Shown here in pieces: positions 23,320-35,600 of a DNA stretch of 64,000 nt; position 1 is the stretch's first letter; the number at the start of each line of letters is the position of its first letter. This DNA is from Mytilus trossulus (lineage: Eukaryota; Mollusca; Bivalvia; Mytilida; Mytilidae). The DNA is taken from contig NC_086386.1 in the NCBI RefSeq assembly GCF_036588685.1, positions 33,409,883 to 33,473,882 on the forward strand, given 5' to 3'. The position numbers were made by a program, and so were the translations under genes. The notes under the pieces were generated by a model, which was not told the DNA's origin, did no database searches, and saw nothing but the letters and a program-made list of their open reading frames with translations.

Positions 23320-23575
23320 ATAAAGGCGCGATGTTGGGCTTGCTTGTCACAAAACCAGGTTCAACCCTGTAAGTTTTCTTAAAATGTCTTGTACCAAGTC
23401 AGGAAAACATCAGTTGTTATATCATTGTTCGTTTCTCTGTGTGCTGTTTTGATGTTTCGTTTTCTGTTGCACTTCAGTGTTTCTGTTATTTTGTTGTTTT
23501 CCTCTCATGGTTGATGTATTCCTCTCAGTCGACTTATGCCTGTCGAGCAGCGGTATTCTACTGTTGCCTTTTTTC
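23320..23575 (+). repeat. Dispersed repeat with tRNA-promoter-like block
   Basis: AAAACCAGGTTCAACCCTG resembles an RNA polymerase III B box. It is followed by TTGTACCAAGTCAGGAAAAC and a tail ending with CAGCGGTATTCTACTGTTGCC. The tail matches 57230-57400; the first half matches 51.3 and 56.2 kb. The open frames on both strands here are repeat-derived. Confidence 0.55.
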
Positions 23576-24659
23576 ATTATTTCATTATATTTTTGCCTGT
23601 TACTGCTATAAATTGAAACATATAGTTCTATTTTATATTTTAGTTTATTTAATTGTGATGAATAGTATTCAAACAATTTTATTTTTAGTTTCAGTGGCAA
23701 TTATGTGTAATTTCTTTTAATCGTCCTACAATTATTTTTGTTTACCAACATAATTGTAATACTCAAATGTTCTTGTAAAGTTTTTCTGACATTTAAATCG
23801 TTGGAAATAATTACACATTGCCATCTTTTAAAGCGATTGCTAAATTAGACACTCAGACACATTATTGATGAAATATCAGTAATTGTCAGAAATACATGGT
23901 TATTTTCAAATATTATTTCCGATACATACAGCATCTAAGTGCTCATCTGCGACTTAGACGGTATATTTTGAGGCATTTGAGTAAACAAGCACAGAATGGT
24001 TATACATAAATAGATAGGGAAATATAACCATTTGGTAACAGACCAGAAAGCGGTAACATTAAGGAAATAAAGGTGTAAAATGCCGAGAAAAACAATCATA
24101 AATTGGTGTATTGAGTACTCTGTTGGTCTTTTCTAGCCATGAAATTTTCGGAACGTACATTGTATGAGTTAGAATCTCCCTCTTGTATCTTTCGGATCTT
24201 TTGTAGAACTTTTTCATCGTAACGAAAACTTCAAATTGCATAAATCTTATGTGCTGCCTGATTCAGAATTGTTCTGTAATCTAGCGTGTTTTTTTGTTTT
24301 TTTTGTTGTTTTGTTTTCCGATAACTAGTGAACACAGCCTAAATATTTAAGAGATGCTGCGAGGTTCTTGTATTTATCTGTATTGTTCTGATATTGTTCA
24401 TGTTTGTACTCTGAACCAAAGCTTAACGAAATCTTATCCAAATATCTGTGCTGAACGAAAAATAATTGTGTCGAACCTTTTCAATATATTGATTAAACTT
24501 AATCTAAAATATCTTTGCTGTTTTCTTTTGCTATAAGAGTCATTGTCCAAGGGCCCGAGTGCTACATGCAAATGTTTTCAAATGTTGACCATGACAATGC
24601 TACTTTAAATCAAACTAACTATTATTTCGATTATAATTTATGACTATTGAAGTTATGGG
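23576..24659. other. Intergenic stretch without a supported gene
   Basis: A 60-codon minus-strand frame ending at 24059 has somewhat coding-like composition (KFYKRSERYKREILTHTMY). It has no clear splice sites or family and I do not call it. Confidence 0.35.
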
Positions 24660-24850
24660 GGGGAAACTGGAGTGGAAAGTACGCGGAAATCGTTCAAATA
24701 TTGTGTGTTATTTATGGCTAGAAATCACAACTAATCATGTACAAAAATTTATTTCAAGTTCAATACGGAAACTTTGTCAAACGAATAAAACTTTGAAGTC
24801 GAAGTGTTTATTCAAGATAGCCCCCTGCAACTTGAATGCATATAATCAAA
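24660..24850 (+). repeat. Second copy of the 3.96-kb dispersed segment
   Basis: It shares GTACGCGGAAATCGTT and, about 120 bp later, GAAGTGTTTATTCAAGATA with 3957-4110. A 122-codon open frame crosses it. Given the repeat relation and lack of any known domain I treat that frame as chance. Confidence 0.5.
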
Positions 24851-25066
24851 ATTGGGACATATATGCAAAACATAAGAAGATAATGTTTAACCACATCTAT
24901 GATTACTCATTTACAAGTGCACTGTCCAAGGACGTTTATTCAGTTGAATTGGTAGTGCAACAACACTGTTCCAAATATAAGGAGTTTGAGCTGCTATCAC
25001 AAACATAAGCATCTTGTTAATCCTATTTTCGATCATTTCTTATCAGAATTGCACAAGCCAAGGAAC

Positions 25067-25440
25067 TTAATGAACTGTTAAGCTTAACCGATATCTTAGA
25101 AATTTCCTTTTAACAATCTTACCTAAAGTAGGTAGTTTGAAATATATTGTGAAATTAATATATGATAAGTTGTTAGTTATTTTTGAAAGAGATTTCGTAG
25201 AATGGTTGTAAAAAAAATCTTCATAAATCATGTAATATTGATACCCAAAAGAGAAGACGTAATCAAGTTCTTTATTTTTGTTTGAAATTCGAGAATGACA
25301 TAAGTCAGACGTATTATTATTTAGGATTTCCTGTAAGTGTCGGTGGCTACTAAGTGCATGGTAAAAATAGAAGTCATCTATCAACGCCCATTTATACGTA
25401 ATAAGCATGAACATCAATAGTGAATGGCTATTAAAGTCAA
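25067..25440 (-). pseudogene. Degenerate reverse-transcriptase N-terminal fragment
   Basis: The minus strand has EILNNNTSDLCHSRISNKNK, then ELDYVF, and 25 residues later HSTKSLSKITNN. This parallels EILDNHRSVLCSYGISTKDE, ELDLSSLYW and CSTKSLSKL in the 1.9-3.6-kb element, i.e. the segment before motif A. The middle is scrambled, including the PKLHK block. The 128-codon frame is a relic that happens to stay open. Confidence 0.6.
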
Positions 25441-26483
25441 CTGTTACAACCACATTTATGTCATGGAGGATTTAATAGCGTACAAACATAAGATAAGTTC
25501 TTTTTATCATGCTTGGCATCTCTTCCAAACATTAAATCGTCATATATTTGTCTTGTTCATCGTTTGCTATTCGTCTTATTATCCATGACATTTATAATTT
25601 TTAACAGACTCAGAATCCATGTACAACTAACCAATTACAGAGAATAAAAGAATAAATTGACACTTTCAAAAAACCGAAAAGATAAACAAGTCTATCAAAC
25701 GCTACAGAGAACGCTTAAGATGAACCAAACACAGGACCCATTAATAACCGGGAAATAATTCATCTATTATAGAAGGTAAACTTCTTAACTACTGACACTC
25801 TCGTAATCTCTTTTTTTTCAATTCATCAATATAAGGGTGACTTATAATATCAGACTGGTAAGTGTATCTTTACAAAGTTACATTCTATCATGTTTATATC
25901 TTCTAACTCTAAACCTCTCACTTATACATAACTCATGTTTACTGAATTTTGACATTTTTAATGAAAATAGATATTTGAAATACCCCCGATACATCAAGAT
26001 GAAAAATATGAGCCACAACAAATACAGCAAAAGGACGACAAAAAATTGCTTAAATATTGGTATATATATATATAAGAAAACATTTCCATGCCGGGCGACC
26101 AAAATCATGATAGCGTCAATAGAAATGTCAAAGGGTTGACTTCACCTAGATTATTTCGTATTCTTGTTTTCATGACTTCGTCGTTAGCAGCAACCTTTTG
26201 TAAGAAAAGCATTATAAAGTACACATGATCTAGAATACATTTTCGATAAGAGTTACATACATCAACTTCATTGCAAGTTTGAATTATTGCAAAAGAAAAT
26301 TGTAAATTTATCTTCAAATATACTAACAATATAGTGTGGACACTATCAAGGTCACAGCTTGTGACATGTCGACCATGAACTTTGAAAATTTGGTAAATTT
26401 GTAAATACAAATGTAAGATTTTTTGTTGCTTAAAGTTAATTGAGAATAAATAAGAATTGGACTGGTTATTTATGTCAGTTTCA
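25441..26483. other. Intergenic stretch downstream of CNBD2
   Basis: No gene was seen. The 100-, 76- and 101-codon frames at 25.84-26.41 kb have no motif and AT-rich composition. Confidence 0.35.
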
Positions 26484-26489
26484 TTTATT
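26484..26489 (-). terminator. Possible polyadenylation signal of CNBD2
   Basis: AATAAA on the minus strand lies about 75 bases after the CNBD2 stop codon. It is a plausible but unproven signal. Confidence 0.45.
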
Positions 26490-26562
26490 AACGCAATTGA
26501 ATATATGTGCTCATCTCTTTTCAGCTTAATTGATTATTATGGTCAGAAATGTTAAAATATGA

Positions 26563-26694
26563 TCAAACTAAACAGTCATTTCGTATTTTGTTGTTAAACA
26601 CTTGATTATTTATTGTCAGTGTTTTATAGGCCAACCAGTTTGTAGTGTCCTGTAGTTTCTGTTGAAGATGCTCTTCCGAAGGTAGTGGTTGTAT
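26563..26694 (-). CDS. CNBD2: CNBD2 last coding exon
   Basis: After TTTATTTCAG, 43 codons run to TGA at 26563-26565. IQPLPSEEHLQQKLQDTTNW is followed by LAYKTLTINN, the conserved final helix of the family (NW..YK). Confidence 0.86.
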   Translation of the reverse strand: MQPLPSEEHLQQKLQDTTNWLAYKTLTINNQVFNNKIRNDCLV

Positions 26695-29600
26695 CTGAAA
26701 TAAAATTAAACCATAGTGTAAGAAATACATTATTCAAACAATAAATAATTAGACCAGGAAAACAAATCCGGAGTAAGCATTTCATATTTTATCAGATAGA
26801 TAGATTGATATGATGAAAATAATTTCCCTACCATGTCAAAAGACTAGATAATTGTATGAAAGAAAAAAAATTGAGTTTAAAGCATATATAGACCGTTTTA
26901 AATCTGTAAATGTACATTAACATTGGATTTTTTTTTTATCCCAGAAAGAAACTACACCACCATTATTCGTTTCTATTTTTAGCTTCGTTTAAAACACATT
27001 CTGGGTTACAATTTTGATTATTAATTCTACTTTCACATTGACATTAACTTATTAATAAGAGCGCCATATTCCAATGCTATATTTGAGTGAACCAGAGTTA
27101 TCTGCAAGGTTTGTAGTGAAGTTACACAAAATGAAATGTTTCATTTGGTCTCCGATAATTTTTATCACACATGTATGGTTTGACAAACATTTACGGTTAT
27201 CTGATTTCCAACTCAGGACGCATATTTTAATAGTTAAGATGTTTCGATAGTGGTGTTCAATGCTAAACTATTTGATCACACCAAACCTTAAATAAGATGC
27301 TTTATTGACTCGATATTGTCTTCAAGTAAACATCTACTAATTAACTCATTTGTTTTTTTTATTGTTTTCATTTTAGAAACTGTTATCTGATAAATGAATC
27401 ATTAATATTTTCATATATTAAAAATATCTCCGGAAATATTGCAATACAACACATATTCGATTAAATCATGGCAAAGGAACAGAAACTCGTTGTATATATA
27501 AATATATCAAGTTGTCGTTCTTTCTACATATGTCATTGAAAAAGTAAGAAAGTTTAAATATATATACTTTAGAAGTATAATTTGACTTACGTTGTTTCGA
27601 AGTTTTTTCACTTCATCGTCAGTGAGATGTTGCATTAAAAATTTCTTGCTTATAAGTATACACTCCGCTCCATCAGATACCAATGTTGTGCTTGTGGTGT
27701 TTGCAAACTTTCCAAAAGCTATATGTTCTAAACCCTAATATAAAATCAAGTCTGTTATTAATTGTTTCAAAAGATTCAAACGAAACTGTTCTATCAATTA
27801 GGGTACCGGTCTTCCTTTGAATAGTATTACCGATTCGGTTAGATTTAATCGTACATGCGTCAAAGACCAAGTCAATACTGAATTTCTGATATAAGTGATA
27901 TATATTCAATTCGTGAAATGATAACATGTACACACATAAATAAGGTGTTATCTTTGAATTTCGAAACACGGTCTATACGTGTTCTTTTTAAAATTTCATT
28001 TTAAAAAAGTATGATAAGAAAAATTACTTTTAACCTGCAAAACAATTTTAATTCATTGATCAGTTGAAATTCATTCAGCCAAAAAGTAAGGAAACACATG
28101 TAACATGGAGGTTTCATACAATTCTGTCTTCATTTTATTTTTAATCATCTGTTAATGCTCTTGATTTTCGTGAAAACGTTTTAAAAAAAGTCAGAATATA
28201 TAAAAGCTACTTAATTTGATTTCTAATTCTATGGTTGTTTCATAATAAATATGCTTTGGTCAAAGAATTCCTAATTAAGTTTCAAATAAATCTGTTTCAC
28301 TTGAATGGCTAATATCTAAATACTACCCATAATGAAACTGAACATGAGAAGAGCTTTGCGATACTTTCCTGTTAGTACTTACATATACATCCCTTGGTCC
28401 TAAAGTCTGTATATGAACAAAAACACTTGTGTATCGATCAGAAGCAGAACTGCATGCACTCTCATTTTTGTGATGATTCAGATTCTGAAATAATTATCGA
28501 TTTATATATTGTATTGACAAGGAACGTTTTCCTAATTATTACAAAGTATCATATTTACATAATAATTAGTACAATTGACAGAATGAATCCCTTCTGATCC
28601 ATGAAAACCAACAGCAGATAAGATAGGATTGTTTATGTATTAAAGAGAAGTCACATATCCCAAAGGCACATTCAGACAAAAAACTGACATCGCCAAAGCT
28701 GAAAAGATGACGAAAAACACAAAACAAAACCATAGAAAATGGACGTCTGAGCAAAATTGGTCCCACCAAAAACGGTTGATCTAAATTGAGAGGTTAAATG
28801 TGGCAGATCACAATCGTAGACGGGATTATTATGAAGACAATTAGAACAATTCGGTCGGCATATGGGAACCAAATATTCCATAGCCGTCAACTAACTCACG
28901 ATGGCGTCCGTTAATTTTACAAAGATGATTTTAACTTCATCATTAGTTTGATTGCTTCCTCGTGAGACAAGAGGTAAGCGTAAAAGGTAATAAGCCGGGG
29001 GAAATCATATCGACTGGGAGATACATAATCCAAAAGTAGGCGCTGAGGGAATGTTGCTACACATAATTTGAAAACCGATTTTTTTTGTAGTTGAACTTTG
29101 TTTACAACCAACTTTCATGAGGTCAAAAGATGAGGCAGACTTAATTGTATCTGTTTTATCATTTATCTCAAGATCGATGCGATAGATAAGTGTAACTTAG
29201 TCACAATTTTTTTAGTTCAATATAGCGAATACCGCTATTTTGTTTCGTACTTCGTGAAATCCATGTAATGAGTAAACCTCATCTGAATAAAGCAACTAGT
29301 CGACAAGACCGGAGAGGGGTACAATTGGTTCTCATGTTAAATAAAATGTCTAATCACAGGCATAATTTAAACTTCGATCACTGAATTATATAACTTATAT
29401 TGGATGTATTTTGTGGATAAATTTATATAAGGGAACACCAAATTTCGCATATTTTTAACGTTTTGATTTCGTAAAAGTTCCTATCTCGAAATTAAGTTGG
29501 TTTAAAGTATGTTCAAGTTAGATTTTTCTATGATAGTTGTTTAAATCAAAGCTATGCTTACAAATAAAGACAACAGTAGCATACCGCTGTTCGAAACTCA

Positions 29601-32600
29601 TAAATCGATTGAGAAAAAAAGTAAATCCGGGCTACAAACTTAAACTGAGGAAATTGAATCACACATAAACGGAGGACAACGACACAACAGAAACACAACA
29701 AAATGTAAAAAAAGAAACACACAGAAACGAACTATAATACCGAAGTGGTGACTAAGTACAATATAAAAAACGGATACATTACATAAAACAACTTAATCCA
29801 GCACATAAAAATACACAGCCGAGTTAGCAAAGGCCTCAACGCACAAAGTGACGTCACATTTGAAATTCTAAAAAAAAACACGAAGTGACGTCACATTTGA
29901 ATTTTCTAAAAACATTCCCCCAAAATATGATACAATTGATTAAAGATTAGTTTTTTAATACTGATGTTACATTTATTAATACAATGTAACAATGAAAATT
30001 ACAATACTTATTAATATCAAATTGTGGTAGTAATTAGATAATTAGGTGTATTATCTAGCTATGTCTGTGTTTCTTCTGAATCAAACTGTAAACCAAATAT
30101 ATCTTATAAATTCTTATAAACCAAACTAAAATCTAGTAAATGAAGGAGTGATTAATTATCTTTACCATAACACATGAATATAACAGAAAACACGTTAAGA
30201 TATTTGACAAAATCCGATGAAAATAAAAAATAAAACTTTAACCTAAATACATGAATTTGAGACGGAAAAGTACCGTGACACGTCTTATAGCAATGCGAAT
30301 TCATTCTCAGCAAAATAGTCACAATCGGGAATAAATCACGTTCTGTAATTAAAAGATCAGGCGACGTCATGACAAACCACAATCTGACACGTTGGAAAAA
30401 TGTACTTAGTTTGGACTAAGACACATCGTATGGATCAACCAATTCGTGATGGTGTCCGTAAAATTAACGGAGTGTCATTTCTAATCTGTCTTCCTCATAA
30501 CTTTGTTGGAGCAGTTTCTGCGTAAGGAGCACACTCCTGTATATGAAGTTCGTATAGTGTGAACAAATATGAGAATAACGTATCAATTGAGATACGAAAA
30601 CACCGAAGGGGCAGAGGGTATGTTACTGCTGAGAAATAGGAAATTGATAGTTGTGAAGTTGAAATCGTCCCGTTCATCATAGATTTTCGTGTGAAGTCGT
30701 CCATCTGTGTCAATATTGAGGAAAAGATCAAGGTATGGAGCAGTCCTTCTAGTATCATTAGTATCTTTAATTTCAAGTTCACTGGGATATATGAGATGTA
30801 AGTATTGGCTGAAACATGGGTTATTTAATGATAGAACATCATCAATATATCGGAAAGTAAAAAATGGGCTTCTGAATGCATGATTGAATACGTGTAGCTA
30901 TGATCCATTCAGACAGTGTCCAGTTCTGGTTCGTCTGGTTCACGCTTTACCTATTTTCTTGCATAGTCCTCAACTGCATCCATGTGTAACTTGAAGATAT
31001 GTTTCCAGTTGATGGGATGGGTAATTCTATATGTTTGTCCCTTGGCTTACAACTCTCTTAGTTGTTCATTGGTAGCGATGACAAGGTCACCAGTAATAAC
31101 ATGACCAGCTGGACTATAATTGTATTGTGACGATGCACATGAGCAACAAGGAGGCTTGGTAATTTACTTCTTTGATGTTAAAGGCCACTAAGACTTTCTT
31201 GTTGTTTAAAATCTTTGACGCAACAGACTTGGTGTAAGTATGAGACAAATCAGGTGTAGCTTTTTTACGGATTTTTGATGGAAAATAATACTAATATTAA
31301 CAGCATCTTAACCTTTATTGGCGAATTCTACCTTAGAAAAATTATGTTTTCCCTCAATATTAGATTTAGTTGATACGGGTTTGAATAGTCTGTGATTAGC
31401 AATGTTCATGATAATATCGACTAATCTATTCGAACCAGAACGAGCATCAGTAACGGAGGTATTTTGGATATTTTTACAAAATCGGTATTGCTAAAATTAA
31501 GAATTTCATAAACAGTACCAATGTGACTACTATATATGTAATCAATTCTAGATGTATAATTTCCCTTCAGTGATGCTCAAGGCCAAAATAAAATCATTAA
31601 CATAAAAAAAACAGTGGCTTAACTGATCAAACCAATAAAGAATAAGCTATCCTTGGCTACAACTTTCTTAAGATATACAAGGCAAAATACAGAAATATGA
31701 ACTCCAAAGTTAAGTTTTCTTAAAAACTGAAAATAAAAAAGAGTTTGCTGAATTGAACCTTTTAAAAAACTTTCGAAAAAAAAAACGTTTACATCGTTAT
31801 GAGCGGGATACATTTAGGTTCTTTTTTCACGTGGGGTGGTCTCGACTAGTTAAATGGTTTCTTATTTATTCTTTATTCTTTGAATGCGATTTTATCCTTA
31901 AAATAAATAACAGATTCCATTACTGAAAGATGAAAAAGATGTATATAAAATAAAGTATTGTATTATAAAAGTTTAACCGGTTTAGCGCCTTGAAGACATA
32001 CAGTTTCTTCACTAATCAGTCTCTTTCTAGCATGCAGACAAAGAAGCATCATTAATGAGTTTCCAGTTTTAAATGTCTAAAAAGTCGGATTATTTTTTAA
32101 ATGCCAACAGCGTTTTCTTTCGTTTAAAGAAGGCTTTCAACTGATATGTTTATTTGTAAAAGTGATTAATATACAAGTTCCTCTTTATAAATTTTTAAGG
32201 AAAAACAAGAAAAATAACAAAAAAATTATCCAGAAATGAGTTCAAGGAAATTTTTCGAGAAAGGCGTCATGGTAGAAAATATTTTGTTTCATTTTAAATA
32301 ACTGAAACTGAAAATTTGATTGATTTTTATACCACATGCAGCAATACATGTTTTATGATCATGATCGCATACATTTTTTAGCGTTGTTTACGAAATATAT
32401 TTCCTTTAAGTATTGTAAAAAGTGCATGTTTCCAAAGCATTTTTCTCCCTTTTTGATTTAGAGGATTTATTTATGAGTAGATGTGAATTAAAGTTTTTAA
32501 ATTTAAAAGCGCTTCTTTTTTTATATAGAAGTTGTTTCTGTTTGGACTCGTTTCAAGTGTGTTTTCATCCCGTTAAATGCATTTCATGTTAGATAAGAAT

Positions 32601-35600
32601 TTATTTGGTTTAATCTGTTTATCAAAATTGATAGAAGGAGTATTTTTTACAGATCTTGGTACATGAAAGACATTAGTTTCATCAATGATATTGTAGATGA
32701 TAAATGCGAATGTTTTGTCTCATGACGTTATTAACAAAAAAATATAACCCGAATGTGACTTTTGTAGACATTCTATTTATTAAGCTTGCTATACCATATA
32801 ACAGGAAAAAAAATGTTATTACAACACATATTACTTAACAGCAACTCATTTGGATTCGTTGTTCAGCATGAGAATAAAAACAAAACCATCATTAAATTGT
32901 TTGTTAAAGGTGTATAATCACTTTTTATCGAGCGGGGAAGTGTTTCTCCTATTTCACAACAAAGGTGGAAAGAAATTTTTAATATAGAAGTTAGTGACAA
33001 AAATGGAAAAATATTTATTCTCTAGCTTTCAAATGTACTATAGAAAGCAAACTACAAGCTTTCCAATATAAAATGTTACACAGAAAAGTCTCACATAATT
33101 ATCTTCTTTAAAAGATATAAACTTTCCTTAACTAATGAATGTGCCAGTATAAACTAAAGAGCATAATTATTAAAGTATAAACTAAAGAGCATAATTATTA
33201 AATAATTTGGGGAGAATTTTCTAGTTTGTGGTATTTTGTTTTTGGAGTAAAAATATTCTTGAATAAAGACAGTGTATTGAATTCTGATAACTTAGTTTTA
33301 AATTAGTGTATTCTACAGGCAACGTATTACAGTATTTATGTAAAGAACACACAATTAGACAGACTGTTAATATATGTGTGCAAGCTTTTAAAACGTGCAA
33401 GTTTTAAAAAAATGTCTTAAATGTTTTGAAAAGACGTTTGAAGATATTAGAATATTTACATCTTTCGAAAGACAAAAACGAGTTATTTGTCAACAGATTG
33501 GGGATATATGGAAGCTATTTAATTAATTTTATTTTTTAATATGATTATATTATAATGTATTCCAAAGTATTCATAAAACGTATCAACTGAGTATTCACAT
33601 CACTTACTTGTAATTTTTTACCATTTCTTATATCAATAGTATAACAATGCCATACATGTCATGTCATTCACTTATGTCTTTTAAAAATGTATGTATGCAC
33701 TGTAGTTTGAACACTAAAAAGATCAATAAAAAACTAAAGTACATGCAAACATTTGGCGTGCTAAATTATAATCCTGGTACATTTGCTAACTATTTACATC
33801 ACTGGGTCGATGCCCCTTCTGGTGGACATTTCGTCCCCGAGGGTATCACCAGGCCAGTGCTCAACACTTACAATTTCAATAATATGGTCATTTTTATAAA
33901 TTTCCTGTTTACAAACTTTTAATTTTTCGAAAATCTAAGGATTTTCTTATTACATGCACAGATTACCTTAGCCGTATTTGGCACAACTTTCTGGAATTTT
34001 GGGCCCTCAATGCTCTTCAACTTAGAACTTATTTGGCTTTATAAATATTTTGATATGAGCGTTACTGGTGAGTCTTTTGATAACTATTGTACATTATGAA
34101 GTTCCACTCACCTTTCTATGTCTACTTCCATTATTAAGCTTATGTTTATGCAGTTCATAAATCGCATCAAGATATCTTTTGTGTTCATCTATATTTGCCT
34201 TATCTTCAATTCATAAACAATACACAGGTTACATTTAACCAAGGATGAAATGTTCTTAAATTGCTCTGAATGTGTTAAAACATCACTCAAAAAAAAAAAC
34301 CAACGGTACCAATTTTGTTGCACCAGATGCGCATTTCGACAAAACATGTCTCTTCAGTGATGCTCGTGGCCAAAATATTTGAAGTCCAAAGCTTATATAA
34401 AAGATGAAGAGCTATAATCCAAAAGGTTATGACATCATCACCAAAATAAATTGCAAAGAGATTTGCTATTTTTTTTCTATGAGTATGAAAAGACAATTAA
34501 TATAATACAATTACCAAACACAATTTGTTATGTAGGGATCTCATGTGAATCTTAAAAGATTTCCAATAGCATAATATCTTCGATAAGAAAAAGTTATTGA
34601 ATACAAGTGCATTTGGTTAATGTTGTACTTTTTAAATTTGCATGTTTTAATACTTCATGTATCTTAGTCTCATGCGAAATGCATATTCAATACAAAGCAG
34701 TCTCTATATATACGAAGATGTGGTTTGAGTGTCAATGAGACAACTCTCCATGCTAGTCACATTTTGTAAAAGTAAACCATAATAGGTCAGAGTACGGTCT
34801 GCAATACGAAGCCTTGGCTTTACCTACATTTAAAAATGAAAATGTCTTACATTAACTCAAACTTTTTTTATTAAATTAATATATTATACAACTGTGCAAA
34901 TGATAGTCTTTATGACCGCAATGTTTATTTTTATTATGCGGTTATATGTCATATGACATTTGCTGTTGTCTGTTTGGCAATATACGTCATATTTTCTGAT
35001 ACATGAACATAAATGCCTAAAACAATTATAGCTAACGAAGATTCAAATTACAAATTGCATTTTATTAATAGTTACTCTTCTTTTTAACAGACGTAAAATA
35101 CACAGTCTCTGTCTAATTTTGTAGTTTGTATGACACCCTTAAGAGACTAATTCCCTTGATAAATACCAGTTTGTTGTGCAATACATGTTACAAATGAATA
35201 TTTATTTTCCAACAGAAACAAGGAAGTAAGTTAATTTGATAGAGTTAAGACATTTTTTACATGCAAAGTGTTGACTAAACACTATGCGCATGGTAAGTTT
35301 GAAAATAAATAAGCCTATAATTTGATTTTATAGAAAGTACATACCCACGCATAAAGGCCCTCGTAATATCTTGACTATATTCTCCGATGAGCATCTGTTT
35401 GACTTCTTTTTGTAATATATTGGTTTGACTTGTTTTGAAAGAGTTTTTACACTATCTAAACGTGGAACTAAAATGTAAAAAATATAACTAAATTAATGAA
35501 AAAATCATTATTTTGCACCAGAATATAAAAAAAAAAAGTTAATTAAATTTCTAAATTAAGGTAAATTATATTCAAAAATGCAAATGATTATTGTAAGAAT

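Noticed and set aside
23320..23370. A functional tRNA gene
   Set aside because: A B-box-like word is present, but no cloverleaf could be drawn.
24059..24241. 60-codon minus-strand frame with coding-like composition
   Set aside because: No acceptor or donor, family or conserved motif could be identified.
24640..25008. 122-codon plus-strand frame
   Set aside because: It overlaps a dispersed repeat shared with 3.96 kb and has no domain or splice context.
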